The notes: generated from the letters alone by a model not told the origin. A DNA stretch of 64,000 nucleotides from Caldilineaceae bacterium (GCA_022842065.1 JALHQH010000034.1:1-64000); one strand, 5' to 3'. Positions 1 through 8,996 are shown, counted from the stretch's first letter. Translations and numbers: made by a program.

Positions 1-143
1 CACGTTTCACGTTTCACGTTTCACGTTTCACGTTTCACGTTTCACGTTTCACGTTTCACGTTTCACGTTTCACGTTTCACGTTTCACGTTTCACGTTTCA
101 CGTTTCACGTTTCACGTTTTACGTTTTACGTTTCACGTTTCAC
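1..143. repeat. 7-bp tandem repeat array (acgtttc)n
   Basis: About 20 head-to-tail copies of the heptamer acgtttc run from the window edge to base 143, so the array is probably truncated here. Only a few units near positions 115-130 vary (c to t). It ends 21 bp before the start codon of the cyclase gene, so it occupies that gene's likely promoter or 5' untranslated region. Seven-base units slip readily during replication, and copy number would change promoter spacing in steps that are not a whole helical turn. An effect on expression is inference. Confidence 0.95.
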
Positions 144-164
144 ACCATCACCAAAGGTCTGCCG

Positions 165-824
165 ATGCACATCATCGATCTAACCCACCCACTCGACCCG
201 ACGACACCCGTCTTTCCCGATACGCCGGCGGTGGCTGTGCATATTCTGGAAGCGATTGGCGTCTCAACGCCAACGGGACGGCGCGCCTTGAATAGTAGCC
301 AAGTGACAGTCGGTCTCCACTGCGGCACCCATGTGGATGCGCCGGCTCACTTCTACAGTGGCCGCCCGACGATTGAAGCGGTGGCGTTGACGAAATGCAT
401 CGGTCCCGCTTTGTTGATCGACCTGACGCCCAAAACGCTGCCCTCGCAAAGTATGATTGATCTGGTCGATCTGGCCGGCTATGCGGATCAACTGCGCGCA
501 ACGGGCAAAGTCATCCTGAAAACCGGCTGGGCGCAGCGCTGGGGTGATCCCGCCTATTTCAGCGAACATCCGGTCATGACCGGGGCGGCGGCCCAATTTC
601 TGGTCGATCACGGCATTCATCTGATCGGTGTCGATACGCCATCGGTGGATCGCCCACCCTTCGCCGCCCATCTGGTTTTGCTGGACAATCAGGTGGTGAT
701 TCTGGAAAACCTGACCAATCTGGATGCCATTCCCACGCCGCGCTTTCAGCTTGTGGCCCTGCCGCTGAAATTGACCCAGCGTGAAGCGTCGCCGGTACGG
801 GCGATTGCAATGGTAGAAATGTAG
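165..824 (+). CDS. Cyclase family protein (kynurenine formamidase-like metal hydrolase)
   Basis: A 219-residue protein of the putative cyclase/arylformamidase family (PF04199), cytosolic metal-dependent hydrolases acting on cyclic or N-formyl amides and lactones. The family metal-binding motif is visible around residues 51-63 as HCGTHVDAPAHF, and a second conserved piece, GVDTPSVDR, lies near residue 156. Length is normal for the family. The ATG has an AAAGG box 7 bases upstream. The gene is followed after 7 bp by an Ldh-family dehydrogenase, so the two are probably co-transcribed and may act on the same acid or lactone. The true substrate cannot be read from sequence. Confidence 0.85.
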   Translation: MHIIDLTHPLDPTTPVFPDTPAVAVHILEAIGVSTPTGRRALNSSQVTVGLHCGTHVDAPAHFYSGRPTIEAVALTKCIGPALLIDLTPKTLPSQSMIDLVDLAGYADQLRATGKVILKTGWAQRWGDPAYFSEHPVMTGAAAQFLVDHGIHLIGVDTPSVDRPPFAAHLVLLDNQVVILENLTNLDAIPTPRFQLVALPLKLTQREASPVRAIAMVEM

Positions 825-831
825 GCCACCG

Positions 832-1851
832 ATGATAACGATTCCTGCTGCTGAGTTGCGTGCTGTTGTCTATGCCATTTTTTACGCCGCCGGTGCCGCG
901 CCAGCCGTTGCCCAGCGCATTGCCGATGCGCTCGTCGAAAGCAATCTGGTCGGCCACGACTCCCATGGGGTCTTGCGCGTGCCGGAGTATGTGGAACGGA
1001 TCCAAAGCGGCGCATTACAACTCCACGGCGCCGTCAAGCTGGTCCACGAAACCGCCGCGACCGCGCTGATCGACTGCCAGTGGAATTTGGGACAGGTTGC
1101 GCTGCCGCAAGGGATGGAAGTGGCCATGGCTAAAGCGCGCGCCACCGGCATCGGCATGGTGGTGTTGGGCCACTGTGATCACACCGGGCGCGTCGGTGAA
1201 TATGTGGTCAGCGCGGCGCAACAGGATTTTATCGCCCAATTGATCTGCAACGGCTCCTTACCCGGCGGCATTGTCGCCCCCTATGGCGGTGCCCGACGGG
1301 CGCTGGGTGCGAATCCGATTGCCTGGGCACTGCCGGTGGCGGATCAACCGCCGCTCTTCTTTGACTTTGCCACCTCGGCGGTCGCGCATGGCAAATTGCA
1401 AGTGGCGGCGGACAAGGGCGAACTGGTGCCGGAGGGTTGGATCATCGACAAAGATGGTCGTCCCACCCGCAACCCGCACGATCAATTTGACGATGGCGCG
1501 ATCCTGCCCTTTGGTGGGCACAAAGGTTATGCCCTCAGCGTCATGATTGAACTGCTGGGCGGTGGGTTGAGCGGTGCCGGTTTTCCACTCTTGCCCGGCT
1601 ACCGTTGGGATCAGGGAACGGTACTGCTGGCGATTGATATTGCCGCCTTTCAGCCGGTGGCCCAATTTAAGGCACAGGCGGCGGCTGTGGTGGCTGCCCT
1701 CAAAGCCACGCCCTGCGCGCCCGGCGTCGAGGAGATTTTGCTACCCGGTGAGTTGGAGTGGCGGACAAAAGCGCAACGTGAACTACACGGAATTCCACTG
1801 CCAGAAGTAACGTGGCAACGCATCCAAGAAGTTGCCACGTTATATCATTGA
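832..1851 (+). CDS. Ldh family (malate/L-lactate dehydrogenase-like) NAD(P)-dependent oxidoreductase
   Basis: A 339-residue member of the type-2 malate/L-lactate/ureidoglycolate dehydrogenase family (PF02615), cytosolic enzymes that interconvert 2-hydroxy and 2-oxo acids with NAD(P). The family signature DSHGVLRVPEY is at residues 43-53, followed by the conserved GHCDHTGRVGEY stretch and the C-terminal GHKGYALS motif. The gene lies 7 bp after the cyclase gene, which suggests an operon in which lactone or amide opening is followed by oxidation of a hydroxy acid. Annotation as lactate, malate or ureidoglycolate dehydrogenase would be over-specific. Confidence 0.85.
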   Translation: MITIPAAELRAVVYAIFYAAGAAPAVAQRIADALVESNLVGHDSHGVLRVPEYVERIQSGALQLHGAVKLVHETAATALIDCQWNLGQVALPQGMEVAMAKARATGIGMVVLGHCDHTGRVGEYVVSAAQQDFIAQLICNGSLPGGIVAPYGGARRALGANPIAWALPVADQPPLFFDFATSAVAHGKLQVAADKGELVPEGWIIDKDGRPTRNPHDQFDDGAILPFGGHKGYALSVMIELLGGGLSGAGFPLLPGYRWDQGTVLLAIDIAAFQPVAQFKAQAAAVVAALKATPCAPGVEEILLPGELEWRTKAQRELHGIPLPEVTWQRIQEVATLYH

Positions 1852-2192
1852 CGATTATTGCGCGACAACCTAACAAACAAACGATGGCAACAAGAAATTT
1901 ACAACTGTTCTCTCGGCTGGGCGCAATCGGCTGTGGACTACCTATTTCGCGCTTTCACCGTCAGCACGGCCTATCGCCCAACCGATACGCGCTGCTTGTC
2001 ACGCCGCCAAAGGGGATTTCCATCATATTTTTGCTGAAATTTTCAGTGAACTTCTGTGCCTTCTATACCGCAAATTCGACGCCTCCATATGCGGGCCGAC
2101 CTGCGGCCGGCCCATTGCTCAGAACGAGCCGGTCGCGCTGACGCGCCAGGACGAGGCCTGTCTCCCTCTCAATTCCTTATTTTGGCGTAAAA
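1852..2192. other. Intergenic space between convergent genes, no gene seen
   Basis: This 341-bp spacer separates the plus-strand dehydrogenase from the minus-strand IolE-like gene. No reading frame here has a ribosome-binding site or resembles a known family. A short GC-rich inverted repeat (gggccg...cggccc, about 2095-2112) could help end transcription, but it lacks a T tract and I do not call it a terminator. Confidence 0.5.
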
Positions 2193-3080
2193 TTAGCCCA
2201 TGCCAATCTCACGCAGATAGGCGCGCGTGCGTTTGGCAATCGGCAGTGGTTTGTCAAAGGGCGCGGGATACATATCCTGCTCGACAATCGCCCAGCCGTC
2301 AAAGTTGATGTCCCGTAACACATCGCGGAAGGCGAGAAAATCGACCGTACCTTTAGACGGTTCGACAAACATGTCATCCTTGACGGCCAGGGCAAAGGGG
2401 ATCTGCTCCGCTTCGACCCGCTGCTGGACTGTACGATCCACACTTTTGATGTGCAAATAGGGAATGCGTGCATGATGCCGCCGCATAAAAGCCACCGGGT
2501 CGCCGCCGCGATAGGCGTGATGGCCGGTGTCCAGACAGAGCGCCACCGTGGTGGGGTCGGTTTGCGCCAAGAGCAGCTCGATCTGATCTTCGTATTCCAC
2601 ATGCGTTTCGGCATGGGGATGAAAGACCAGGGTCAAGCCAAATTGCTGGCGCGCTATCTCCCCCACTCGCTGCGTGGTCGCCACCAACCGTTGCCAGGCA
2701 TTGCCTTCCAGGCGACGCGGTGCCAGCAATTTGCCGGTGAAGAGGTCGGTGTACGAATTATCGATCAGCACCAGGTATTTCGCGTCCAGGGCGGCGAGGA
2801 TCTCACCCGCGCCCAGCACTTGTCGTTCCAGTGCCGGCCACGCCGCCGGCTCTTCCAGGTTGCCCATGGCAAAGGTGCCGGAGACCTTGAGGCCACGCTT
2901 GGCTAATTCCGCACGTAAAGTCGGTAAATCGGTGGGCAAATAGCCATAGGGTCCCAACTCGCTCCATTCATAGCCCGCTTCGGCTATTTCATCCAAAAAG
3001 CGTGACCAGGGGGTCTGTTGCGGGTCGCTGGGAAACCAGACGCCCCACGAATCGGGCGCACTACCAATGTTGATTGCCAT
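2193..3080 (-). CDS. Sugar phosphate isomerase/epimerase, IolE-like TIM-barrel protein
   Basis: A 295-residue xylose-isomerase-like TIM barrel (PF01261). The N-terminus GSAPDSWGVWF resembles inosose dehydratase IolE and its relatives, and the barrel carries the usual metal ligands (LVFHPHAETHVE, CLDTGHHAYRGGD, HIKSVD, IVEQDMY). The start is set at the ATG at 3080 because AAGGAGAA precedes it by 6 bases; an upstream in-frame ATG at 3113 has no such site. It is the last gene of a three-gene operon (cupin, SDR, IolE-like), 19 bp after the SDR. A role in cyclitol or sugar-acid catabolism is likely; the exact reaction is not determined. Confidence 0.82.
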   Translation of the reverse strand: MAINIGSAPDSWGVWFPSDPQQTPWSRFLDEIAEAGYEWSELGPYGYLPTDLPTLRAELAKRGLKVSGTFAMGNLEEPAAWPALERQVLGAGEILAALDAKYLVLIDNSYTDLFTGKLLAPRRLEGNAWQRLVATTQRVGEIARQQFGLTLVFHPHAETHVEYEDQIELLLAQTDPTTVALCLDTGHHAYRGGDPVAFMRRHHARIPYLHIKSVDRTVQQRVEAEQIPFALAVKDDMFVEPSKGTVDFLAFRDVLRDINFDGWAIVEQDMYPAPFDKPLPIAKRTRAYLREIGMG

Positions 3081-3099
3081 CTTGTTCTCCTTGATTGTG

Positions 3100-3852
3100 C
3101 TACGGCACTTCAATGACCGAAGTAAGCCCGCCGTCTACCACAACATAAGTCCCCGTCATGTAAGCGGAAAGGTCGGAGGCCAGGAAGAGGGCGGCGTTAG
3201 CAATGTCTTCCGGCTGACCATTGCGGCGCAAGATACACTGTTGGGCAATCCGCGCCCGCTCTTCCGGGGTGACATCTTTCCACAGACCGGTCTCGACCGC
3301 GCCCGGCAGGATGGCGTTGACGCGCAGCGTGGGCGCGTGGTCAATGGCGAGCGAGCGCGTCAGGGCCAACAGGCCGCCCTTCGCCGCCTGGTAGGCCGAG
3401 GCGTTGGCGTAACCACGAATCGAGTGAACCGAGCCGGTGATGATCATCACCCCGCCACCGTCGGCCAACATCTTGGGGACGGCGCAATGAGCAATCATCC
3501 ACGTTGCTTTCAGACAGATGGCGATGGTCCAGTCCCAATCAGCTTCGCTGATCTCCGGTGCCGTCCCGCCCACTGAAGCCGCAGCATTACTGTGGATAAT
3601 ATCCAGGCGGCCATAGTGTTGGTAAGCGGCGTCGATCAGGGCGCGCACCTGCTCCATTTTGCCGATGTCGGCCTGGAGAAAGAGGCTGTCGCCACCGGCA
3701 TTGCGAATCTCGTCTACGGTTGCCTGACCACCCGCAGCATTGAGATCGACCACAACCACGCGCGCACCTTGGCGGGCAAAGAGGCGCGCCGTCGCCCGGC
3801 CAATGCCCGATCCTGCCCCAGTAATCAGTGCAACTTTGTTTGCTAGTAACAT
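3100..3852 (-). CDS. SDR family NAD(P)-dependent oxidoreductase
   Basis: A 250-residue classical short-chain dehydrogenase/reductase. It has the nucleotide-binding GAGSGIG near residues 12-18, NAAAS, the catalytic Ser in TGSVHS, a Tyr-Lys pair in YQAAKGG, and the C-terminal VVDGG end. The open frame extends 69 codons upstream into the cupin gene, but the ATG at 3852 has a GGGAG site and lies only 4 bp after the cupin stop, so it is taken as the start. It is the middle gene of the cupin-SDR-IolE operon and probably oxidises a sugar or cyclitol hydroxyl. Confidence 0.88.
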   Translation of the reverse strand: MLLANKVALITGAGSGIGRATARLFARQGARVVVVDLNAAGGQATVDEIRNAGGDSLFLQADIGKMEQVRALIDAAYQHYGRLDIIHSNAAASVGGTAPEISEADWDWTIAICLKATWMIAHCAVPKMLADGGGVMIITGSVHSIRGYANASAYQAAKGGLLALTRSLAIDHAPTLRVNAILPGAVETGLWKDVTPEERARIAQQCILRRNGQPEDIANAALFLASDLSAYMTGTYVVVDGGLTSVIEVP

Positions 3853-3856
3853 ACGC

Positions 3857-4531
3857 TTACTCCCGCTCGCGCACGAGCACCACCCGTGCGCCGAGGGTGG
3901 TCCAAAGACGTCGTTCACCCCCACGGCGCAGGAGGGCGAGATCTCCTTTATAGAGTTCAAACACCCGCTGCTCCACTTCGAGGAAAAGAACACCATCACA
4001 CACGAGCCAATGTTCGTTGCAGGGCAACTCCCCCTGTGCCACCGCTTCCCCCGCGCCAAGCGTCACCATGCGGAGTTCGCCAAAGGGACAGCGTGGGCCG
4101 GGATGGGGGATCGCTTCTGTATTCACAGCCCCGGCGACGACAAAGCCTGGCACGGTCTTCTCCGGCGGGCCGTCCTCTTCCACCAGGATGTGGATAGGGC
4201 GTTTTTGCCTCTCTAAGCGCGTGACAAAGGCATTGTTTTCGCCGTTGGCATACATCTGAAAGTGGTGTACAACCCCCATCGGTGTATAGACCAGCGTGTT
4301 GGGCGTAATCGCAAAACGCTCGTCATCTAGCCAGACCTCGCCATGACCGGCGGAAAAGAGCCAGCTTTCGTCGCAATCGTGATAGTGTGGCTCGACACCG
4401 CCCCCAATGCGCTGATCCGGGAAATGGCGAATGGCCACAAAGCGTGTCCATTCGGGAAAGCGATCCTGTTCCCAGTAGTGGGTGTTCGAGCTTTGCGAAA
4501 AGATCACGTAGTGACTGTTACGGATGATCAT
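3857..4531 (-). CDS. Cupin domain protein (two cupin units)
   Basis: A 224-residue protein with two beta-barrel cupin units. The first contains the metal-ligand pattern GGVEPHYHDCDESWLF around residues 44-59 and the second cupin motif TPMGVVHHF near residues 84-92. The C-terminal half repeats a barrel (PCNEHWLVCDG) with poorer ligand conservation. It is the first gene of the operon with the SDR and IolE-like enzyme. It may be a sugar-binding regulator or a small isomerase/dioxygenase; the sequence does not decide between them. Confidence 0.75.
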   Translation of the reverse strand: MIIRNSHYVIFSQSSNTHYWEQDRFPEWTRFVAIRHFPDQRIGGGVEPHYHDCDESWLFSAGHGEVWLDDERFAITPNTLVYTPMGVVHHFQMYANGENNAFVTRLERQKRPIHILVEEDGPPEKTVPGFVVAGAVNTEAIPHPGPRCPFGELRMVTLGAGEAVAQGELPCNEHWLVCDGVLFLEVEQRVFELYKGDLALLRRGGERRLWTTLGARVVLVRERE

Positions 4532-4672
4532 AATCTCTCCATTTCGTCTATACCAGTGGTTAGCCAGGTCAGGCTAAAGCGCGCATAAGGCCGGCCAATC
4601 GCACACTGGCTTGTTTGCCTTGTGCTCTTTGCGCGATCCAAGTGGTTATATGGTCGCTGCTGCGCGCTATCT

Positions 4673-4836
4673 CTAAGTGCCCTGTTTATTTCCCCCGTCT
4701 ATCAGCGCCTTGGCACGCAACGGCGAAAACCAGCCCACTAGAGTGCTAATGGCAACGCCGATGGTCATGAGCAGATAGGCGCTGCGAATGTCCATGCGCT
4801 CTGCCGGCAGCCCGCCTACAGCAGCACCAAAGGGGG
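4673..4836 (-). pseudogene. Remnant of an MFS transporter C-terminus
   Basis: Reading the minus strand in one frame gives an open stretch ending at TAG 4673-4675. Its residues fit the last transmembrane helix of a major facilitator permease: PFGAAVGGLPAERMDIRSAY, then a hydrophobic LLMTIGVAISTLVGWFSPLR. Nothing upstream extends the match, so only about 50 codons of the 3' end survive. It occupies most of the 400-bp space between the GNAT gene and the cupin operon, and I see no other feature there. Confidence 0.5.
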
Positions 4837-4934
4837 AGCCACCCCCAGTTTTCCAATTTATCTTTTTTCAAACATCCCGATGTTCCCGTTTTATACCACA
4901 AAACGTGCTACTTCCTTGCAATCGCGCGTACATC

Positions 4935-6221
4935 TTACCCCAAACTCCAGACCTGGGAGGCCTGTTTCGGCCACAAAATGTCCACCAGCACCCGTGCCGC
5001 CTCGTTGTGTGCTGTGCAATCGGCAAAGGTGTGTTGCAGTTCAGCAAAGGCGCGATACCCCAGTAATAGTTGCAGAAAGGTCAATTCGGGGAAGGAAAGA
5101 CCAGCGTCATCAACTGAAGGGTTTGTCCAGTTGCGCACTGCTGTCAACTGCCCGGCTGACCACTGTAATAATAGCCCGCTACGGTAGAAGTTGAGCCGTA
5201 ACTCGCCTGAATAACCGGCGGCGATTGAGCGTGCCACTCGTTGTTCCAAAACCGGCGCGATCCGTTGCACAAAGGCCGCCAGATCGGGGATGCGAATGTA
5301 AAAAGTCTCGGCCGGCTCGCTCTGCGCCAGCGTCTGCGGCAAGGCGTGATAGAGCGGATGGTCATCACCCAACCAGCAGCCAAGCCGGAGAATCGTGTTG
5401 TTTAGCCCCGCCAGATGCCGCCACAGCACCGGCGCCGCGGCCAGCCAATTGCTTCCTTCCGCCAATTCACAGCGATAAAGCCACAGGCTGCTGCGGTCGG
5501 TAGGGGGTTGGTACGCCAAAAAGCCGATTGCGTTACCGTCCTGGGTTTCGATCATGGCCAATGTGCGGCGAAAGATATTGAATTCGCCCCGGCCATCCAG
5601 TTCCAACCGCCAGAGCGCCGCGTCACGCTCGGTGTTGAGCAAGGAACGCCGCTGCCCCACCCGATCCAACTCGGCAACCAGCGGTAGATCGGCCACGGTC
5701 GCCGGCCGGATTTGGTAGGCGGCCGACTCAGCCGCTGCCTGTCCAGACATTGGCTGGACCTCCCCACGCCGCCCGCCGCCATAGTTCAGGGCTAGTTCAT
5801 AGCCAAATTGGCGATAAAAATGGGGGATGCCTGTGATCACTTGCAGCAGATGCCCGCGCGCCTCACTGTCGGCATGGAGGGCGTCGAACTGCTGGCGCAC
5901 CAGCCCCAGCCGACGATAGGCCGGGTCGGTGCCCACAAATTCGATCTGCCCCACGCCAAAGCTGATCCCGGCATAGTTCCACTGTTGGGCATAGAGCGCA
6001 CAGGTCGAGACAATTTCACCCGTAGTCAAATCTTCGACCACTGTCCAATCCGCCGGCCGCACCACCGGGTGTGACCCATCCAGCCAGGAACGGGAACGCG
6101 CCGCAATCATGCGGCTGGGCTGATTGGGCTGTCCGTGGACAATGCCGTTAAATTCGCTCAATCGGTCGATATCGGCATCGGTCGCCCGCCGTAAGCGGAG
6201 ATTTTCGTTCAGCATTTTCAT
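4935..6221 (-). CDS. GNAT family N-acetyltransferase (Eis-like, two GNAT halves)
   Basis: A 428-residue acetyl-CoA-dependent N-acetyltransferase. The N-terminal GNAT fold carries the acyl-CoA loop region (QIEFVGTDPAYRRLGLVRQQ) and the GIPHFYRQFGYE segment typical of COG4552/Eis-type proteins. The C-terminal half contains a second, more degenerate acetyltransferase-like part and a sterol-carrier-like tail, an architecture known for Eis proteins that modify amines. The start at 6221 is preceded by GGGAGG; an alternative ATG lies six codons upstream. It is a single gene, and its substrate is unknown. Confidence 0.75.
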   Translation of the reverse strand: MKMLNENLRLRRATDADIDRLSEFNGIVHGQPNQPSRMIAARSRSWLDGSHPVVRPADWTVVEDLTTGEIVSTCALYAQQWNYAGISFGVGQIEFVGTDPAYRRLGLVRQQFDALHADSEARGHLLQVITGIPHFYRQFGYELALNYGGGRRGEVQPMSGQAAAESAAYQIRPATVADLPLVAELDRVGQRRSLLNTERDAALWRLELDGRGEFNIFRRTLAMIETQDGNAIGFLAYQPPTDRSSLWLYRCELAEGSNWLAAAPVLWRHLAGLNNTILRLGCWLGDDHPLYHALPQTLAQSEPAETFYIRIPDLAAFVQRIAPVLEQRVARSIAAGYSGELRLNFYRSGLLLQWSAGQLTAVRNWTNPSVDDAGLSFPELTFLQLLLGYRAFAELQHTFADCTAHNEAARVLVDILWPKQASQVWSLG

Positions 6222-6374
6222 ATTGTCTGCCTCCCTCATTGGAAACTGTTACCTGCCTAGCTAGTTCTTGTTGCGCAAGGTGCCTGGCACCTGGATCCCA
6301 ATGCAGTCTTCCCACCGCGAAGATCGCAAAGATCTCGCAAAGCTTCTCTCTGGTTTTCTTGGTTCAATGGGATC

Positions 6375-6469
6375 TTATAGATAACACAATCAAACCTGGC
6401 ACAATCGTGTACTGCGCATCCCCTGATGCGCAGCCCGCTTTGTGTCAACTCTATTTGCTTTGTCTATTA
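6375..6469. mobile_element. MITE copy 1 (TNA-target inverted-repeat element)
   Basis: An 89-bp imperfect palindrome (6378-6466) begins TAGATAAC and ends TTGTCTA, with an inner hairpin around gtactgcgcatc...gatgcgca. It is flanked on both sides by TTA (6375-6377 and 6467-6469) inside C-TTA...TTA-G, a 3-bp target duplication. By eye it is identical in sequence to copy 5 (50363-50451), which points to recent movement. It codes for nothing and must be moved in trans. It abuts the next palindromic element at 6471. Confidence 0.88.
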
Positions 6470-6470
6470 G

Positions 6471-6584
6471 GGGGGTGACAAGATCGCCCTGGGCTAAAGC
6501 CGCAGGGCTACCGAACAACGCCGGGTAAACCCGGCTAAGGGAGAGGGAGGACCCGGCGTTGCTCGGTAGATCTTGTCAACCCCC
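6471..6584. repeat. Palindromic element, GGGGGTGACAAGATC ends
   Basis: A 114-bp inverted repeat. The outer arms are gggggtgacaagatc and its complement with one extra base; the inner arms pair ctaccgaacaacgccgggt with acccggcgttgctcggtag (one mismatch). No coding content. Together with the MITE at 6375-6469 it fills most of the 440-bp space between the GNAT gene and the end of the metal-uptake operon. It may act as a bidirectional transcription barrier; mobility is not demonstrated. Confidence 0.75.
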
Positions 6585-6660
6585 TGCATTCCGGTTGAGC
6601 CGTTTTCCTTTGCGCGTTCTTGGCGTCCTTCGCGGTAGCATAGGCGTTTCGCAACAGAAA

Positions 6661-7713
6661 CTAGCTAGCTGGATAGTCGCGCCGCAAATGAGCAACCAGC
6701 GCGCCAATTTCGCCATAGTGGCTGATGCCGGCGGCACTCTCGATTTGCCAGCCGGGCCGCGCCCCGTTCCCAGCCACTGGCCGCGCCACGATCTTGACGG
6801 GGGGCTGTTCACCGGTCGGGGGGGTGACAACGGCATAACCGGTGCGTTCCAGCGCCCGGCGCAGCCAAAGACCGGCCAACCCGTCCGCTTCAATCGCTAC
6901 CGGTGCGCTGTACGCTTGCCGGTAGCGAAAACCGCCCACTTCGCGATCAAAGTCCAGTTCGGCGCCGGCAAAGGTCGCTTCAAACGCGCCATTGAGTACC
7001 AGATCCTCCGGCGCGCCATAGAGGAAACGACCGTTCCCGGTGATGAGCCAAAGGGTGTCCGCTGTGCGGAGCGCCAGATCGAGATCATGGGTGGACATGA
7101 GTACGGCCAACCCGGTCTGGCGCGCCAGCCGCCGGAGCAGCCCGGTGATCTCGACGCGCGTGGGCAGGTCGAGAAAGGCGGTTGGTTCATCGAGGAGCAT
7201 AAACTCCGGCTCCTGCGCCAGCGCACGGGCGATCATCACCCGCTGCCGTTGCCCGTCGCTCAACTCCGTCACCAGTTGATGAGTCAGGTCAGCCAGATGG
7301 GTGGCTTCAATTGCCCAGCGCACGGCCTGATGATCGCGTGGGGTCAGCCGCCCGCGCAGACCAGTGTAGGGAAAGCGCCCCAGGCTGATCAACTCATAGA
7401 CGGTGAGATTGCCAACCTGGAGGCGGTCGGTGAGGACGACGCTGAGACGTTGCGCCAGCGCCTTTTTGGTCAGCCGGTGGAGCGCCACGCCGCTAATGGT
7501 CACGGCACCGTGGAGCGCCGGTTGGGTGCCGGCCAGGGTGCGCAGCAAGGTCGATTTGCCCGCGCCATTTGGCCCCAACAGACAGACAAACTCGCCGCGA
7601 TGCAATTGAAGATCGAGGCTGGATAAGACCGTTTTGGGCGCACCGCGCCCCAGCCGATAACCGACGGCGAGGTCATGGCCAACGATGACAGCTTCGCTCA
7701 CGGCGTCGCTCAT
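6661..7713 (-). CDS. ABC transporter ATP-binding protein, FecE/iron-siderophore type
   Basis: A 350-residue ATPase for import of a metal chelate. It has Walker A GPNGAGKST, a variant signature LSDGQRQR (instead of LSGGQ), Walker B FMLLDEPT and switch His in STHD. The extra 90-residue C-terminal tail is longer than usual for FecE/BtuD proteins. The start at 7713 gives an ATGA overlap with the permease stop (7710-7712), so translation is coupled. It is the only ATPase gene in the 6.6-17.2 kb uptake region, so it may serve both FecCD permeases. Family is clear; which metal or chelate is not. Confidence 0.9.
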   Translation of the reverse strand: MSDAVSEAVIVGHDLAVGYRLGRGAPKTVLSSLDLQLHRGEFVCLLGPNGAGKSTLLRTLAGTQPALHGAVTISGVALHRLTKKALAQRLSVVLTDRLQVGNLTVYELISLGRFPYTGLRGRLTPRDHQAVRWAIEATHLADLTHQLVTELSDGQRQRVMIARALAQEPEFMLLDEPTAFLDLPTRVEITGLLRRLARQTGLAVLMSTHDLDLALRTADTLWLITGNGRFLYGAPEDLVLNGAFEATFAGAELDFDREVGGFRYRQAYSAPVAIEADGLAGLWLRRALERTGYAVVTPPTGEQPPVKIVARPVAGNGARPGWQIESAAGISHYGEIGALVAHLRRDYPAS

Positions 7714-8846
7714 AGCCAGCCTCCCCGCCGCGCCCGCAAGAGTACCCACAGGGCAATCGGTGCGCCAAAGAGCGAGGTGGCGGCGTTGATCGGCAGGGTC
7801 AGGCTGCTGCCCGGCATTTCAGCCAGGATGCCACAAGCCAGCGCCAACACAATGCCGATCAGGATCGAGCCGGGGACAAGGATGCGATGATCCGAAGTGG
7901 CAAAGAGCCGGCGCGCCAGATGGGGGATGGCAATATCCAGAAAGCCGATTGGCCCCGCATAAGCCACCACGGCCCCCTCCATCAACGCCGCGCTGGTCAT
8001 GATAATCAGCCGTGCCCGCTGGAGGTTTAGCCCCATACTCTGCGCATAGTTTTCACCCAGCAGCAGGGCATTGAGATCTTTGGTGGACAGCACGGCAATG
8101 GTTGCGCCCAGCCCGATCACCGTCAGAAAGAAGGGGATTTCGGGCCAGCGCACTTTTTGAAAACTGCCAAATCCCCACTCAATAAACTCGCGCGTGCGCT
8201 GCTCATCGGCAAAGAAGACCAAGATCGTCACCACCGCCGAGACCAGCGCGCCGATCACAACCCCCAGCAGCAGCACCGTGGTCAGATCCTGGACACGCGC
8301 CGCCACCGCCAACATGATGGCGAGTACGGCAAAAGCCCCCAGCGCGGCACCGGCCACCGTCCCCAGGTTACCCAACAGCCCGCCACCGATTGCGCCATAG
8401 CCGACCGTCACCGGCAAGGCAATCACGATCAACGCCACCCCCAGACTCGCCCCAGCAGAGACACCCAAGGTCGAGGGGCTGGCCAGCGGATTACGAAACA
8501 GTGTCTGCATCTGTAAGCCGGATAGCGCCATGCCAATCCCAACCGCGGTCGCGGTAATCACCCGTGGCAAGCGAATATCCATGACAATCGTGCGCCATGA
8601 CTCCTTCTCTCCCGCGCCGCCGGCCAAGATGGTCAGAAGCTGCGTCAGAGGAATAGGCACCGTAGACCAACTGAGCGAGAGCAAGAACGCGAAGATCCCC
8701 AGCAGTGCCAGCCCGCCCAAGAGCAGCAGCCGCTTGCGGTCAATGGCGGTTTGGATGGAGTCTTCTGCCCGTTCGTCAACGGATTGGCTCGCTTCAATGA
8801 TTTGGGCCAACCCGCGGCTACTGGTTGGGTTGAGCTGTACCGCCAT
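7710..8846 (-). CDS. FecCD family ABC transporter permease
   Basis: A 378-residue integral membrane permease of the iron-siderophore/cobalamin family (PF01032) with about ten hydrophobic segments. Diagnostic stretches are RLPRVITATAVGIGMALSGL, FRNPLASPSTLGVSAGAS, and the cytoplasmic coupling region GPIGFLDIAIPHLARRL. A roughly 45-residue charged N-terminal extension precedes the first helix. The ATG at 8846 has an AAAGGA box; another ATG lies six codons upstream. It overlaps the ATPase gene by 4 bp, so the two form a coupled pair. Confidence 0.9.
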   Translation of the reverse strand: MAVQLNPTSSRGLAQIIEASQSVDERAEDSIQTAIDRKRLLLLGGLALLGIFAFLLSLSWSTVPIPLTQLLTILAGGAGEKESWRTIVMDIRLPRVITATAVGIGMALSGLQMQTLFRNPLASPSTLGVSAGASLGVALIVIALPVTVGYGAIGGGLLGNLGTVAGAALGAFAVLAIMLAVAARVQDLTTVLLLGVVIGALVSAVVTILVFFADEQRTREFIEWGFGSFQKVRWPEIPFFLTVIGLGATIAVLSTKDLNALLLGENYAQSMGLNLQRARLIIMTSAALMEGAVVAYAGPIGFLDIAIPHLARRLFATSDHRILVPGSILIGIVLALACGILAEMPGSSLTLPINAATSLFGAPIALWVLLRARRGGWL

Positions 8847-8937
8847 AGTCTGTCCTTTGCTCATGTGTGCCTATACTAAAAATCCATTCTCTCATTCCAG
8901 AATGTTTGGTCATCCATGTTGGTCTCCTTGAGACATA

Positions 8938-8996
8938 ACATAACGCCTGAATGAAGACGCACCGCCAAGCGTGTCGGCTTGAATGACTGGTTAGGC
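8938..8996 (-). other. attC site (59-base element) of an integron gene cassette
   Basis: Read on the minus strand, this 59-bp segment begins with core GCCTAAC (8990-8996), contains the L-box-like AAGCCGAC and a GTCTTCATTCAGGCG arm, and ends GTTATGT (8938-8944). The spacing and wording match integron attC sites. The TAA stop of the methyltransferase lies inside the GCCTAAC core, as is typical of cassettes. The last six bases of an attC come from the neighbouring site, so TTATGT should be chromosomal, and the intrinsic cassette core would be G|TTAGGC, as found upstream at 9673-9679. Confidence 0.72.

Noticed and set aside
1..143. Possible CRISPR array from regular repeats at the window start
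   Set aside because: Units are 7 bp with no spacers between them; this is a simple tandem repeat.
6559..7626. A 355-codon open frame on the plus strand
   Set aside because: It lies fully antisense to the ABC ATPase gene, has no family-like motifs, and is a by-product of GC-rich coding sequence.
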